From: Channa striata
Lineage: Eukaryota > Chordata > Actinopteri > Anabantiformes > Channidae
Direction: 5' to 3'
Length of the DNA stretch: 64,000 nucleotides
Assembly: GCA_033026295.1 (NCBI GenBank)
Contig: CM065181.1
Location: 868,001-932,000 of the forward strand
Made by a program: the position numbers and the translations under genes. Below, piece by piece: positions 1-10,525 of this stretch. The number at the start of each line of letters is the position of its first letter. Positions within the stretch are counted from its first letter, which is position 1. The notes beneath the pieces were generated by a model, which saw nothing but the letters and a program-made list of their open reading frames with translations, was not told where the DNA came from and made no database searches.

Positions 1-1954
1 GATGATAGTGGTTTTGCATGTACACTGCAAAATATTTGGTAATATATTACTTGTATAACAGACATTGGTTGGAGATTGGTAATAATAGAAAAAGTGAAAA
101 TCTAAAGAAAAATAAGTAAAAACATGTAAATAGATAGAACTGTAAGCTATGTTTGAGGTTCTCTTAAATATTCTTTGTCCTAGCCAGGTGTTTTATGTTT
201 GCTTCTGTCTGCTGGGTCACCTGCAGAGTGCATGTCTGAAAGGGGCTTTAATGATTAGTCATGTTAACCAACATAGCAACACTAATTACTCATTAAAAGT
301 GAAAGACATGAAACAAATACAACTCCCTTTAACGGAAGAAACCTTCAGCCGAACCAGGGTCAGGGTGGGCGGCTATCTGTCTCGGCCAGTTGAGGTGAGT
401 GGAAAGTGCAGAGAGAAAAGAAAAAAGCAACAAAAGCAACAAATAAACATTGGGCAGGTTGGTAGGACCAGTACCTGCACACTGGAAGACACACGGCTCC
501 AAAGCAGGGACACCTGAAGACAGGGACAGAGAGAGGGAGACTGAGAGGGAGAAGCACAACTACAGGAGAAAGATGACACAGAGACAATGTCCTACAGTGG
601 TGACATATAAATGTGGGGTGAGAGGAGGAAAGTGTCTCAGTGCATCAGGGGTTGGTCCCCAAGTAGTCTAAGACTATAGCAGCATGACTATGAGGAAGAT
701 TTTGAGCCTAGTCTTAAATGTAGAGAGGGTGTCTGCTGCCTGAATCTGGACTGTGAGCTGGTTCCACAGGAGAGGAGCTTGATAGCTAAAGACTCTGCCT
801 CCCATTCCAATTTTGGAAATTCTGGGAACCACAAGTAGGCCTGCATTCTGGGACAGAAGTGGTGTATTAGGATGATATGGTAATAGGAGATATTTTACAA
901 TGGAGCTTGACCCTTTTCAAACTTTATAAGTAAAAGAAAAAGGCTTTTAAATTTTATTGTAGAAGATATGCCTCATTTCCCTAAACTTTGGTGTACATAG
1001 GAAATCAATTAAAAAGGTAGCTTCATGTCACTCTTATTCAGGTTTTCATGTGTTCCTGGGTTTGTTAATTTTTCTTACCAGAGCCCACCTGCCATCCCTG
1101 TATAATTATAGTGGAACCACTATGCTGTTTATGAACTAAACAGAAGTTTTTTTATAAATAAATTTATAAGTCTTTATAAGCAGTGAGTATTGAAGTTAAT
1201 GTACCGTACCCTTAAAAATTTGATGATTACACTTTTCAGTTTTATATGTAGTTTTTTTATATCTGTAGTTTGTTATTCAGGACATGACCAACAATGAAAT
1301 GGCACATTATGTATTAAGGAAAGAAAAAAAGATTCTTTAAACATTCAGACCTAGCCTTTGCTGGAATAGCAGCTTCTCTGCAGTTTTTCCAGCAGCTTAA
1401 TAGTCACTTTTGTTTAGCATTGAAGTCGTTTCTGCACAACCTCAAACCGTCTTATCTGGGTTTCCATTGGTTTATTGTGGAAGCCAGGTCATCTAATCTA
1501 CTCATTAGTCAAATAGCCATTCCCAACCTGGGGGTGTTATGCAACTGTACAGCTGTAAAACTAATGAGGTTATATTAATCCCTAATCAGTGAGCTAAAAT
1601 TGTGGTCTTATGTGTTTACATGTTTTCAACTCCACTTTTATGGCTGTCTATGAGAAACTTGTAATCCTTCCTTCTGGTAGACCCAAAGCACAGGAATGAT
1701 GGCTAGAATTATGGCAGTAAATTCAAGGAATCAAAATGTATGCATTTTAAGTTATTGTTAAGTCCTGACATTATCTGCCCAAATAAATAATCATGATGTT
1801 AAATATGGAGTAAATGCTGTGGTAGTAACCTTGAGAGCATGCTCCATTAGTCTGCTGCAGAGCGACTATCTGCCATCAGTGCACTCTCCTCATGTGTTTT
1901 TTACTGTTTTTAGATTGTGATCATACTATTGATTTTTGTCCCATTGATATTCAG
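1..1954 (+). other. Intron sequence of PHF14 upstream of the first exon in the window
   Basis: This stretch has no recognisable coding exon. Because the exon at 1955 starts inside a codon, the region must be intron. The only repeat seen is an antisense LINE fragment at 321-962. The rest (963-1954) looks like unique AT-rich intron. Its open frames are short and lack codon bias or family features. Confidence 0.75.
321..962 (-). mobile_element. L2-like LINE, 3' fragment, antisense to PHF14
   Basis: The stretch matches two other parts of the window (13190-13895 and 58586-58895) in long shared phrases, including the AACTCCCTTTAACG block, the purine-rich ACAGAGAGAGGGAGA block, and the GGAACCACAAGTAGGCCTGC block. 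The longer copies encode reverse transcriptase and APE endonuclease on the minus strand, so this is the 3'-untranslated part of the same LINE. Both the extreme 3' end and the coding part are missing here. The short frames on both strands are not genes. Confidence 0.75.
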
Positions 1955-2061
1955 AGCGGAACATGCGTATGATCCAGATCCAGGACAACATCTCTGAACA
2001 GAAAAACTTAAAAGATAAGCTGGAGAGTGAGCAAGAAAAACTCCATGTGGAGTACAACAAG
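1955..2061 (+). CDS. phf14: PHF14 internal exon, charged coiled-coil-like segment
   Basis: The exon has acceptor AG at 1953-1954 and donor GTGAGC at 2062. Two leading bases finish a codon from an upstream exon and 35 codons follow, beginning RNMRMIQIQDNISEQK and ending HVEYNK. The segment is rich in Glu, Lys, Gln and Leu and should form an amphipathic helix, probably a coiled coil with the next exon. In PHF14 this stretch lies between the N-terminal and C-terminal PHD modules and probably serves in protein contacts (inference). It is separated from the next exon by only 220 nt, so the two are probably defined together in splicing. The upstream exon is outside the window. Confidence 0.9.
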
Positions 2062-2281
2062 GTGAGCACCAGAATCCAAAGCCACCAATAACTCCATAAT
2101 TTCCAGCTCTGAATATAGATTCCTTCTATTTTTTAAGGAATTGTATTAGTGAAGCAATCATAAATTCGACTGTATTTTAATTAGTTTTGAGATATTATTG
2201 AGATATTGAGAACCTTTTTTCACATATGTATAATCTTTATAGTTGCACACCTTTGACGATGTCTCTTTTCTCCTGCTCCAG

Positions 2282-2377
2282 CTTTGTGAGTCACTGGAGG
2301 AGCTGCTAAATGTAAATGGGAAGTTGCGGAGTGAAGGCCAGACCATGTGGACTCTGCTGGGTGGCATTCTTGGCCAG
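2282..2377 (+). CDS. phf14: PHF14 internal exon, second half of helical segment
   Basis: The exon follows a pyrimidine-rich acceptor ending CTGCTCCAG at 2281 and ends at donor GTATCT at 2378. It is 96 nt, exactly 32 codons in phase 0 on both sides, so skipping it would keep the frame. The peptide begins LCESLEELLNVNGKLRSEG and ends TLLGGILGQ. It continues the helix of the previous exon and then turns hydrophobic and glycine-rich. The match to the PHF14 stretch before the basic linker is clear. The following intron is 7.6 kb and holds SINEs and a LINE. Confidence 0.9.
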
Positions 2378-3848
2378 GTATCTCCATCGTCACTGCCTCG
2401 TCACACCATCTCCCCTTTCCTGTCATTTTTAGTAGTTCTGATCTTAATGCTAGGGTTGTCAATACGATAAAGTGACAGTGTACTGAAAGTGTACTGGCCT
2501 CTGAAAAACAATTGTCTGTCTGTGAGGTATTGTTGATATAGACATAGTTTTGTCTCTGCTCCTTTAGTTCAGATGCCCCATTATCACAATGAGTTAGCAG
2601 TGTTCTGCTGGAGATGTGAGACGAGTATTTACACAGTCCCTCCAAAATTTCATGTTTCTGCCTTTTACAGCCTCAAACTAATTTTGCAACAGCAGATCAT
2701 AATTGCAAGGTCACAAAGAAGTCTTTAGGAATTGGTTGAATTAATTTTTGCGACAATAGGTTTCTTATCCTAATAGTCTAGTCTAGTTTTGATGTCAAAG
2801 AGCTGAATATGTTTCTAATTCTAGCCTTTAACAAAAAAATAAGGAAAATTGATATGTCAATTGCTATGAACACACTGTAGTATTATGTGGGGTTGAATTG
2901 ATCTAAGTACCAGCTATATCCGGAAACAGACTTAATGTACATTTGTTCACATTTGTATCAGTGATGTTAATACCATAGGGGCAGCAAAGGGACAGCGACT
3001 GCAAAGAAGACTGGCAGATAATCTGCAATGACCACCATAAATCATCTACTTATGAACATAAATGGTTTCAATAGCAATATTAGTCACAGCAATGCATCCG
3101 TTTGTGTCATATCACTCATGATGAAATCATATTTTCATCTAAAATTTACCTTCCTGCCTGTGCATTTTGTGAAATATTAATATCTCTAAATGTGACTCTT
3201 ATCCCTCTTCCAGTACACAGTCCATGGTTTTGTTCCTGATGCTCAAGATGACACACACTATAACAGACAAAAAAAATTGATAGATAAACACATAATGCAA
3301 TATGCAAACACATAAAAAAGACCCCATACATCTGATGCAACTCACTACTAAATGGTTACAATTAAGTGTTGAGTAAACACTGTTTGCAGTTAGAGCTCAT
3401 GAGAGCTGTGGTTCGAGGTATCACACTGCACTTATTTTCAGATGGCTTTATGGACTACGATTCACACATACCTAATTACAGCTTAAATTAAAAAAACCAA
3501 CTCAGAAAGGTGGCAATTGGCCCAAAATTGACCCATTGCTGTAATCCCAATTTTCAGGTTGGTGGGTGTTAATGTCAAGCCCTGATTAATATAATCTCTT
3601 CCTAATAGCAGAAATAACAAAGCACAGTATTAAATATTTTGCAAAAAGTCTTCATGAAGTCAGTCTTGATGAATTTGTCTTGTTTTCATTATTGACTGGC
3701 TCATATATAAATATAAAAAAAACTGTGAATATCTGTGATGAGTCCCAAAAAGCATTAAAATAGGGTTGAAATTGAGACAATAGGGATAATTGAAAAATGT
3801 CAGAGTTGCATACCATTCCAGACCCATATCCTTTGGAGGCAGGAGACT

Positions 3849-4130
3849 GGGCGACTGTGGCTCAGTTGGTAGCGCGGTCGTCCACCAATCCCACAGTTGT
3901 TGGTTTGATCCTCGGCTCCTCTGGTCACATGTCGAAGTGTCCTTGAGCAAGACACTGAACCCTGCTTAGTTGCTCCCGGTGAGCGTCGGCCAGCTGCATA
4001 GCAGCTCCCCCATCGGTGTATGAATGTGTGTGTGCTTGAGAGTGTGAATGGGTAGATATGAAGCAGTGTAAAGCACTTTGAGTACCAACAGGTAGAAAAG
4101 CGCTATATAAGTGCAGACCATTTACCATTT
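3849..4130 (+). mobile_element. tRNA-derived SINE, family A, full-length-like
   Basis: The head has a pol III A box (TGGCTCAGTTGGTAGCG) and a B box-like GGTTTGATCC, as in tRNA genes. A body shared with other copies follows (CTTGAGCAAGACACTGAACC; AGCAGCTCCCCCA; a TG-rich stretch). The tail, with AAGCGCTATATAAGTGCAG and CCATTTACCATTT, resembles the 3' ends of L2-type LINEs. Other copies lie at 12674-12850 (-), 30588-30748 (-), 33855-34121 (+), 43976-44250 (-) and 55914-55975 (+, partial). Confidence 0.85.
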
Positions 4131-4745
4131 GTATCATATCATTAGATAAGAGACTTTCAGATTCAAGAGACTTTAGGACCCAATCTGTGATTTGTTTTGC
4201 TGAAGCACAAGTTAATTTTGCCGAGATGGTTATGAAGGAGCCTATTGCAGTTGCACAATTCAAGAGTAATGTTATGTGCCACCTCTTGATGAGTAATTAT
4301 TTAATTAATTAATATTCTACTTTGTTGAATAAGATGCTTTAAGCCATCTTCTGTATGTTAGGACACAACAGTGTTGCAGGAAGCCAGCCAAAAACTTCTT
4401 GTGAAGGCTTCTACTCACTAAAATTTACTATGACCTTCATCTGTCTGATAAAGCATGCAACAAAATTTTGAAACTTCTCCACATCAGCAGCATAAACACT
4501 TTGTTGTGATCACATTTAGAACAGGGGTCCAGGTTAGAGAGATCAGTAGCCAATACTGGGGATATTCCCTTTGCACTGCAGGCAAAGTAAAAGTGCTTAG
4601 ATTAGAGCTTCCTCAGGGGAAAGCCTTGTCTGTTTAGTGTCAGACTTAGTCCCTACAAGATAAGTTTTCTAATTAACCCCCATGGCAGCAGTACACCTGA
4701 AATGCACAGAGAAAAAAAAACTGAATATCTGCTGCTTTTTACTTG

Positions 4746-4785
4746 AAATTCTTTTGGTCTGACTTGAAGCAGACCAAAAGAATTT
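4746..4785. repeat. Perfect hairpin, 16-bp stem with 8-nt loop
   Basis: AAATTCTTTTGGTCTG (4746-4761) and its exact reverse complement (4770-4785) are separated by ACTTGAAG. The stem is shorter than typical microRNA precursors, so no RNA gene is called. Confidence 0.9.
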
Positions 4786-5333
4786 TTAGCTGTTTTTGAT
4801 TTGTTTATCCCAAGCTATTCCAAAATGTTAATTTTGCTGCTTTATTTTGATTTAGTTTAAGTCTTAAATCTCTGCATTTACACTGTTGCATCAAAATGTT
4901 GAGCTTCAGAAGCAAAAAGAAGGGATAGAACACAATGAAAAATGATTTGTTGAATCTATATGCTCATTTTAAATGCATATAATAGTGATGATGTTATAAA
5001 TAATCAAGCCATTGATCAAAATAGTTTTAATACAATTCTTAACATTTTTATATTTCTATGAAATTAATTTATAACTAGGCTTGTAGACATAACAACCATT
5101 ATCTTTGCTGCATATAGTTACCATAGTTACATGCATTGCATTCGTGTCAAACATCAGTTTATTTGTTCAGGATAAATGTCTCTCTGGTCTGTGGAGCAGT
5201 GAGTTATTCAGAGCTGGCTTCATTGACATTTTGACTTGGCTTGAGAGAACATTTCACCTCTCATATGAAAGGTTCATAAGTTCTGATTAACTGGGTATAT
5301 ACAGTCACTAAAGCCTGTTTCAAATATGATCGC

Positions 5334-5372
5334 TGGACAATGTTAGAAGAATTAATTCTTGGACATTGTCCA
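5334..5372. repeat. 39-bp near-palindrome
   Basis: TGGACAATGT at 5334-5343 and ACATTGTCCA at 5363-5372 enclose a central palindrome AAGAATTAATTCTT. Only three positions per arm fail to pair. It may be the fused ends of two small transposons. Confidence 0.85.
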
Positions 5373-6402
5373 GATTGGCATTTCAGATGTGCCAAATGAC
5401 AAGTAACGCATAGCGGAAGATCGCCCAAATAAGAACCAGGTTTTATTACTTAACTACAACTGCATTTGAGTGATAGAACCTTCATCAACATGCCCACTCA
5501 TTTGTTTTAGTTATCCAGACAATTCGGGACAGAGCAGCATGCCGCCCACATGAGATCACGTGCATAATGCGGAGATTGTGCTAGGGAGCTCAAAAGATAA
5601 AGTCCGGATAATGTTGGCAGCATCCCACTTGGACATTTGCATTCACACATACGCCCCGTCATGACAAGGTCAGGATAATATCAGAATTCCAGTGCATGCC
5701 TAAGAAGGGCTTAAGTCATTCTGGTGATCAACGTGTTGTTGGAGACACATGCTTTAGGCTGTGGGTAACTTCTGGGTTCAGACTGTGGACCTGTTTCAGA
5801 AGTGAAAGCACTGCATTAGAACTGCAAGTGTAACAGTAGATAAGTGGTGTTGTAGGCCTCTGTTAAGAAAAGATCCTTTCAGTCTGACATAAGTTGCTTC
5901 AACACCTCGTTCAAAGTAACAGTCCTCCCTGCCAAGAATGGAGACATTGCTGTCTTTAAAGGAATGAATCTTGTCATTCAAATGCAGATGGAGTACTGCA
6001 ATGTGACTGTTTAGTTTCATTTAGTGTCAATGTACAGATCTGTGCATTCCTTGCTGCACTTGATTACATTCCTGACATAAAGTGACTGAGAATCCTTAGT
6101 CCAGGGATTATGCATGTCATTGAATAGGACTTTAAATTAAGACAAGGATTAATCCATGTCCATTTGTCCACAACAATTTCACATTGTTTTTACTTTTTGA
6201 AAAAAAAAGTTCATTTATTTCAACTTGTCATCTTTATAAATGGTTAATAAATGCTTTTGATCATAGATTTTCATTTTTGACAAAATTTACAGTGCTAGCA
6301 ACCCAAATCGGTTTTCATGTACGAAATAAAGTGAGAAATACTCATTGTTACTGTATTGTTTTAGTTAGGTATAATCACTCTTTGTTTTAAGACAAAAAAA
6401 CA

Positions 6403-6456
6403 TGACATAAAAAGCATGATTTGTACCTGCAGTTGACAGTCGTGCTTTTTATGTCA
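6403..6456. repeat. Hairpin, 17-bp stem with one G/T mismatch and 20-nt loop
   Basis: TGACATAAAAAGCATGA (6403-6419) pairs with TCGTGCTTTTTATGTCA (6440-6456). In RNA the single mismatch would be a G-U wobble. Pairing does not extend beyond the stem. Confidence 0.88.
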
Positions 6457-6655
6457 GTAAAAGCAAATTTAGGGGCCACTTCTCCCATTAAAAAATATAA
6501 TTTCTCACTAACCTGCAAGTGGTATCTCATCATTCAGATCTGGAGTTTTGAGTCATCTGTAGCTGGCTTGAAAAATAGTAGACCAATCACTGACAATGCT
6601 TAGTTGTAAGATTTAGTAGGAACTAGTGGAATAAAGATGCATGTTGGATTTCATT

Positions 6656-6868
6656 ATTTACATTTAGTCATTTGGCAGACGCCTTTATCCAAAGCGACTT
6701 ACAGAGTAGTTTGGTACACACACATACACACGGTGGCGATGGCTGCCATGCAAGGTGCTTATCTGGCCCACCGGGAGCAATGATCAGTGTCTTGCCCAAG
6801 GACACTTCGACATAGAGGAAGGACGGACTGACCCTGTGGCTGTCTTACCAACTGAGCTACAGCCGCCC
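6656..6868 (-). mobile_element. tRNA-derived SINE, family B, minus strand
   Basis: Read on the minus strand, the element starts with a tRNA-like head (GGCTGTAGCTCAGTTGGTAA, near 6845-6865), passes through the conserved GTGTCCTTGGGCAAGACACTG block, and ends with the tail GACTAAATGTAAATA. The tail matches the 3' end of the LINE at 7316-9885 (CGTCTGCCAAATGACTAAAT), which suggests that this LINE type moved the SINE. It lies head to head with the next SINE. Confidence 0.82.
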
Positions 6869-6924
6869 TGTTGTTCATACAGTTGTTCATTATTATATTA
6901 AAGATTAACAACGTAAAGTGGGTA

Positions 6925-7106
6925 AAAGTAGCTCAGTTGGTAAGGCAGTCATGAACACTGAACCCCAAGTTGCTCCCGGTGGGTCAGATGAGTACTTTGC
7001 ATGGCAGCCATCGCCATCTGTGTGTGTGTGTGTTTGAATGGGTGAATGAGAAGCTACATTGTGAAGCACTTTGGATAAAAGTGCTATACAAGGTGGCATT
7101 TACCTA
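6925..7106 (+). mobile_element. tRNA-derived SINE, family B, plus strand, shortened
   Basis: The element starts with TAGCTCAGTTGGTAAGGCAG (A box) and then jumps to the TGAACCCCAAGTTGCTCCCGG block. The B box is missing, so the copy has an internal deletion. The tail TTTGGATAAAAGTGCTATAC is diverged. It shares a 19-nt block (around 7001-7019) in inverted order with the SINE at 6656-6868. Confidence 0.72.
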
Positions 7107-7315
7107 GTCTCCCCAAGAAGAAATGGACTTTTTATGAGTAAACTCTCAGGCTGAATGAATAAAAGTGAATAGAGGTTAATTGTGTTATGTTTGTTTCCCT
7201 CAGAACATTGAGAAGATGCATTAAACGTCGTTGGTGGTAGTTTCAGCTTAGTAATCACCGAGCATTCACACCTTTGACCCAACAAAGGCACACTAATTAT
7301 TTTGGTGTCAACGAG

Positions 7316-9885
7316 GGGGCGGTTTCAGCTGTAGCCAATTAAGACCATATTTAAGGCGCCTGTTGTGCTGGAGCGTTAGCCCTTGTTTTCAGCCCTCCTT
7401 GTGTGAAGACCAGCGAGTCTACCCGTGCGAGTCCGACTCGTGTAAAGACCAGCGATTCTACCTGCGCGAGTCCGATTCATGTAAAGACCAGCGAGTCTAC
7501 TCGTGCGAGTACACCGAGGGGAGGACACCCCGTAAGACACTGCACTTTTTGATTTCTCTTCTACTTCTTCTTTAACCCTCCTCCGCTTCGGAAAGCCTGT
7601 TCTGTTTCTCATCATGTGTTTTCAGCAGATCCCAGTTCTCCTGCGCAGACACGGGCCATGGCATTCTCTGACAGGACGGTGCTTCTCCAACCTGTGTGCC
7701 CTCACCCAGACCACTCTGGCCCGAGCATCTTTTCTCTTGCACTGTGGAACTGCCAGTCGGCTGTGAAGAAGGCTGACTTTATTCCGGCTTTGGCCACACA
7801 GTCAGCTGTTCACCTGAACGCGCTTCCAGAGACTTGGATTACACCGCAGAACACAGCCACCCCAGCTGCAATCTCCACTGTCTTTGCCTTCTCTCACACT
7901 CCTCTCCCATCAGGGCGGGGGGTCTGCCCGAAAACCTCTGGACCCATCCAGTCAGGATTTGCTTGCATCCTTCTCTCAAAGTGTCACTAGGGCTAAAACT
8001 GAATACTACCAGGACAAGCTCAGCAACACCACGGAGACCAAAAAGCTGTTCTCCTCTTTTAGGTCACTGCTCTACCCACCGCCGCCTCCGCCACCCACCT
8101 GTCTCACAGCCGACGACTTGGCATCCTTTTTCACTTAACAAGGTGGCAGCCATCAGCTCCCAGTTCTCTCCACCAGATGACATCCAGCTATCTGCATCGA
8201 ACGACACACCACGCTTCACATTCTCAACCCTGTCAGAGGACGATGTATCTACTCTCCTTCTCTTGAATCGCCCGACCACCTGCTCTCTGGATCCGATCCC
8301 CTCCACCCATCTTCAAGCTGCTGCACCTACACTAATACCAGCCATCACACAGATCATCAACACTTCTCTCAAAACAGGCACCTTTCCTACCTCGTTCAAG
8401 CAGGCCGAGATTACGCCCCTGTTGAAGAAGCCTTCTCTTGATCCCTCCCTTGTGGAGGATGACAGACCAGTCTCTCATCTCCCATTTCTGGCCAAGACCC
8501 TGTAACGAGCAGTTTTCAATCAACTATCAGACTTTCTTTCCAGAATAACCTCCTCGATGTCAATCAGTCTGGCTTCAAAAGTAGTCACTCCACAGAGACA
8601 ACACTTCTGATTGTTGTGGAATCCCTACGGGCTGCTAAAGCTGCAGGGAATTCTTCTGTCTTAATTCTACTGGACCTGTCGTCAGCCTTAGACACTGTTA
8701 ACCATCACATCCTCTTGAATACAGTCTCTAACTTGGGCATCTCTGGACCATCTCTAGCCTGGTTTTGCTCCCTACTACTGCAGGGGTCTGTTATTGGTCC
8801 TCTTCTTTTTTCCATCTATACTTCTTTCCTGGGCTCTATCATCCACTCACGTGGCTTTTCATATCACTGCTATGCAGACGACACACAGCTCTTCCTGTCC
8901 TTTCCGCCAGACGACTCTACTGTCTCAACACGCATCTCTGCCTGTCTCTCTGACATCTCTGCTTGGATGAGAGAAAGACATCTTCAGCTCAACATCTCCA
9001 AGACAGAGGTTCTAGTTTTCCCAGCCAAACCGTAGACAGAGCAAAACATCAGCATCAGCATTGGATCTGAAGTGATTGTCCACGCTAAGTCAACAAGAAA
9101 TTTGGAGGTCATCATTGACAACCAACTGAGCTTCACGGAACACATCGCATTAGTCTCTAGGTCGTGTAGATTTGCTCTCTACAACATCAGGAAGATCAGA
9201 CCCTGCCTCGTCCTCGACTCAACTCATCGTGCAGGCATTGATCATATCTCGTCTAGATTATTGCAACAGACTGTTGATGGGGTTACCGGCATGCGTGACC
9301 AAACCCCTGCAGATGATCCAAAATGCAGCAGCACACCTTATCTTTAACCAGCCAAAAAGGACTCCCGTCACTCTGCTCTTCAGAACTCTGCACTGGCTTC
9401 CTGTAGCTGCAAGGATTAAGTTCAAAGCTCTGTCTCTTGCCCACAGAGTGGTCAACTCTACAGCTCCGGCTTAATTAAACTCATTCATTCAGGTCTACAA
9501 TCCCTCCCGTCCTCTGCGCTCGGCCAGCAAACGACATCTGGTAGTCCCAGCACCACACAGAAGACACCAAGGAAAACTCTTCAGCTCAGTGATCCCACGG
9601 TGGTGGAATGAGCTGCCAAACTCTGTGCGCTCAGCAACCTTACTCATTACATTTAAAACACTGCTGAAAACAGAAATTGTGCGTTTCTTCCTTAAAAACA
9701 AAAAAAAAACAACCTTCCTGCTTTTTCTTTTTTCTGCACTTGCATCTCATGACCACCGTAACACTTATTTGATAGCACTTTAGTTTGGTGTTTTTCTCCT
9801 CAACTTAGATTTTATTGCTTGCCTGTTCCGCACTTGTAAGTCGCATTGGATAAAAGCGTCTGCCAAATGACTAAATGTAATTTAA
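7316..9885 (+). mobile_element. Non-LTR retrotransposon (Rex1/CR1-like LINE), internally deleted
   Basis: This LINE lies in the sense direction of PHF14. After a 5' region with 39-bp tandem repeats (7402-7518) come an endonuclease start (LALWNCQSAVKKADFI and ETWI, near 7740-7840) and a jump near 7910 to RT N-terminal sequence. Next come the fingers/palm (LDLSSALDTVNHHILL, 8670-8720), a second jump just before QGSVIGPLLFSIY, the catalytic YADD at 8871-8882, and the C-terminal part (HIALVSRSCRFALYNIRKIR to PKRTPVTLLFRTLHWLPVAA). Several frameshifts and stops break it. The 3' tail at 9836-9885 (GCGTCTGCCAAATGACTAAA) matches the family B SINE tail. The element is dead, and its clade within the jockey superfamily is uncertain. 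Confidence 0.85.
7402..7518 (+). repeat. 39-bp tandem repeat, three units, in LINE 5' region
   Basis: Three consecutive 39-nt units (7402-7440, 7441-7479, 7480-7518) each begin TGTAAAGACCAGCGA or a one- or two-base variant. They contain GCGAGTCCGA or GCGAGTACAC. Because 39 is divisible by three the repeat is also open in frame as 13-residue units. Tandem monomers in a LINE 5' end may carry promoter activity (inference). Confidence 0.85.
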
Positions 9886-10023
9886 ACTTTTACAGACGGT
9901 ATCCCTATTGCTCAACAAAATACTTTCTTTTCTATTAAAATTGTATATCATGTAGAAGCTACATTAAAGGACGTGGTTGTAACATGATCAAAGTCTTTCT
10001 GTTTTTTGTTTTTTTTATGGTAG

Positions 10024-10130
10024 AAGCTAAACACTCCAGCTGTTCTGAAAGCCCCAAAAGAGAGGAAGCCCAGCAAGAAAGAGGGAGGAACCCCAGGGAA
10101 GTCATCCAGCCTGCCAGCAATCCTCTACAG
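10024..10130 (+). CDS. phf14: PHF14 internal exon, basic linker before PHD finger
   Basis: The acceptor is a T-rich tract ending TAG at 10023, and the donor is GTGAAC at 10131. The exon gives 35 codons plus two bases, starting KLNTPAVLKAPKERKPSKKE and ending LPAILY. The cluster KAPKERKPSKK is a plausible nuclear localisation signal or DNA/nucleosome contact (inference from composition). The last codon is split 2+1 with the next exon and gives Ser, directly before the first PHD cysteine. The intron after it is only 263 nt. Confidence 0.92.
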
Positions 10131-10393
10131 GTGAACACACAATGTCTTCGGTTATTGTAGTGCAAGAAAAGTAGGGATTCAAGTATTCAAGGGACACTTG
10201 TTTTGTCTTCTGATGCCTGGAGCATAAACAGAGCCCCTTAATGTATGATATTTAGTGTTTTGAGGCCATGAGTGAAGTGTTAAAATTAACATTTATAATC
10301 TCTATGTCAGAAGCATTCAGCATTTATATTATTCCTAATAGTGTTATTAAATAGCAATTTTTCCACATATTTTCACACAATGTTTTCCTGCAG
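10131..10393 (+). other. PHF14 short intron (263 nt)
   Basis: The intron is AT-rich, with donor GTGAAC and acceptor TTTTCCTGCAG, and no repeats are seen. Its small size next to neighbours of 7.6 kb and 9.0 kb suggests that the two flanking exons are recognised as a pair. Confidence 0.8.
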
Positions 10394-10525
10394 CTGTGGG
10401 ATTTGTAAGAAGAATCAGGATCAACATCTGCTGGTGTTATGTGACACCTGCAAGCTCTACTACCATCTGGGTTGCCTGGAACCTCCACTAACACGCATGC
10501 CTAAGAAGACCAAGAACAGCTACTG
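10394..10525 (+). CDS. phf14: PHF14 internal exon, most of a PHD finger
   Basis: The acceptor is TTTCCTGCAG ending at 10393 and the donor is GTGAGA at 10526. The exon carries 43 full codons and partial codons at both ends. It holds the first six zinc ligands of a PHD finger: CGIC, then CDTC, then the His and Cys of YYHLGC, followed by the typical LEPPLTRMP turn. The last two cysteines and the conserved Trp are completed across the next intron, where TG joins G. PHD fingers bind histone H3 tails through the beta strand after the second ligand pair. Whether this one reads a specific mark cannot be told from sequence. Confidence 0.95.

Larger units (their letters stand above)
2378..10023 (+). 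other. PHF14 intron (7.6 kb)
   Basis: Repeats in this intron are a SINE at 3849-4130, a head-to-head SINE pair at 6656-7106 and a LINE at 7316-9885. Two strong hairpins (4746-4785 and 6403-6456) and a 39-bp near-palindrome (5334-5372) are also present. The remaining stretches, 2378-3848 and 4131-6655, show no gene or clear repeat; 5370-5740 has a higher GC content and might be an old transposon remnant. Confidence 0.7.

Noticed and set aside
3849..3925. Possible tRNA gene at the SINE head
   Set aside because: Six related copies with the same downstream body and tail show it is a tRNA-derived SINE.
7616..9474. Series of open frames that could suggest a multi-exon host gene
   Set aside because: The peptides are endonuclease and reverse transcriptase of a LINE, with YADD, frameshifts and a LINE 3' tail.
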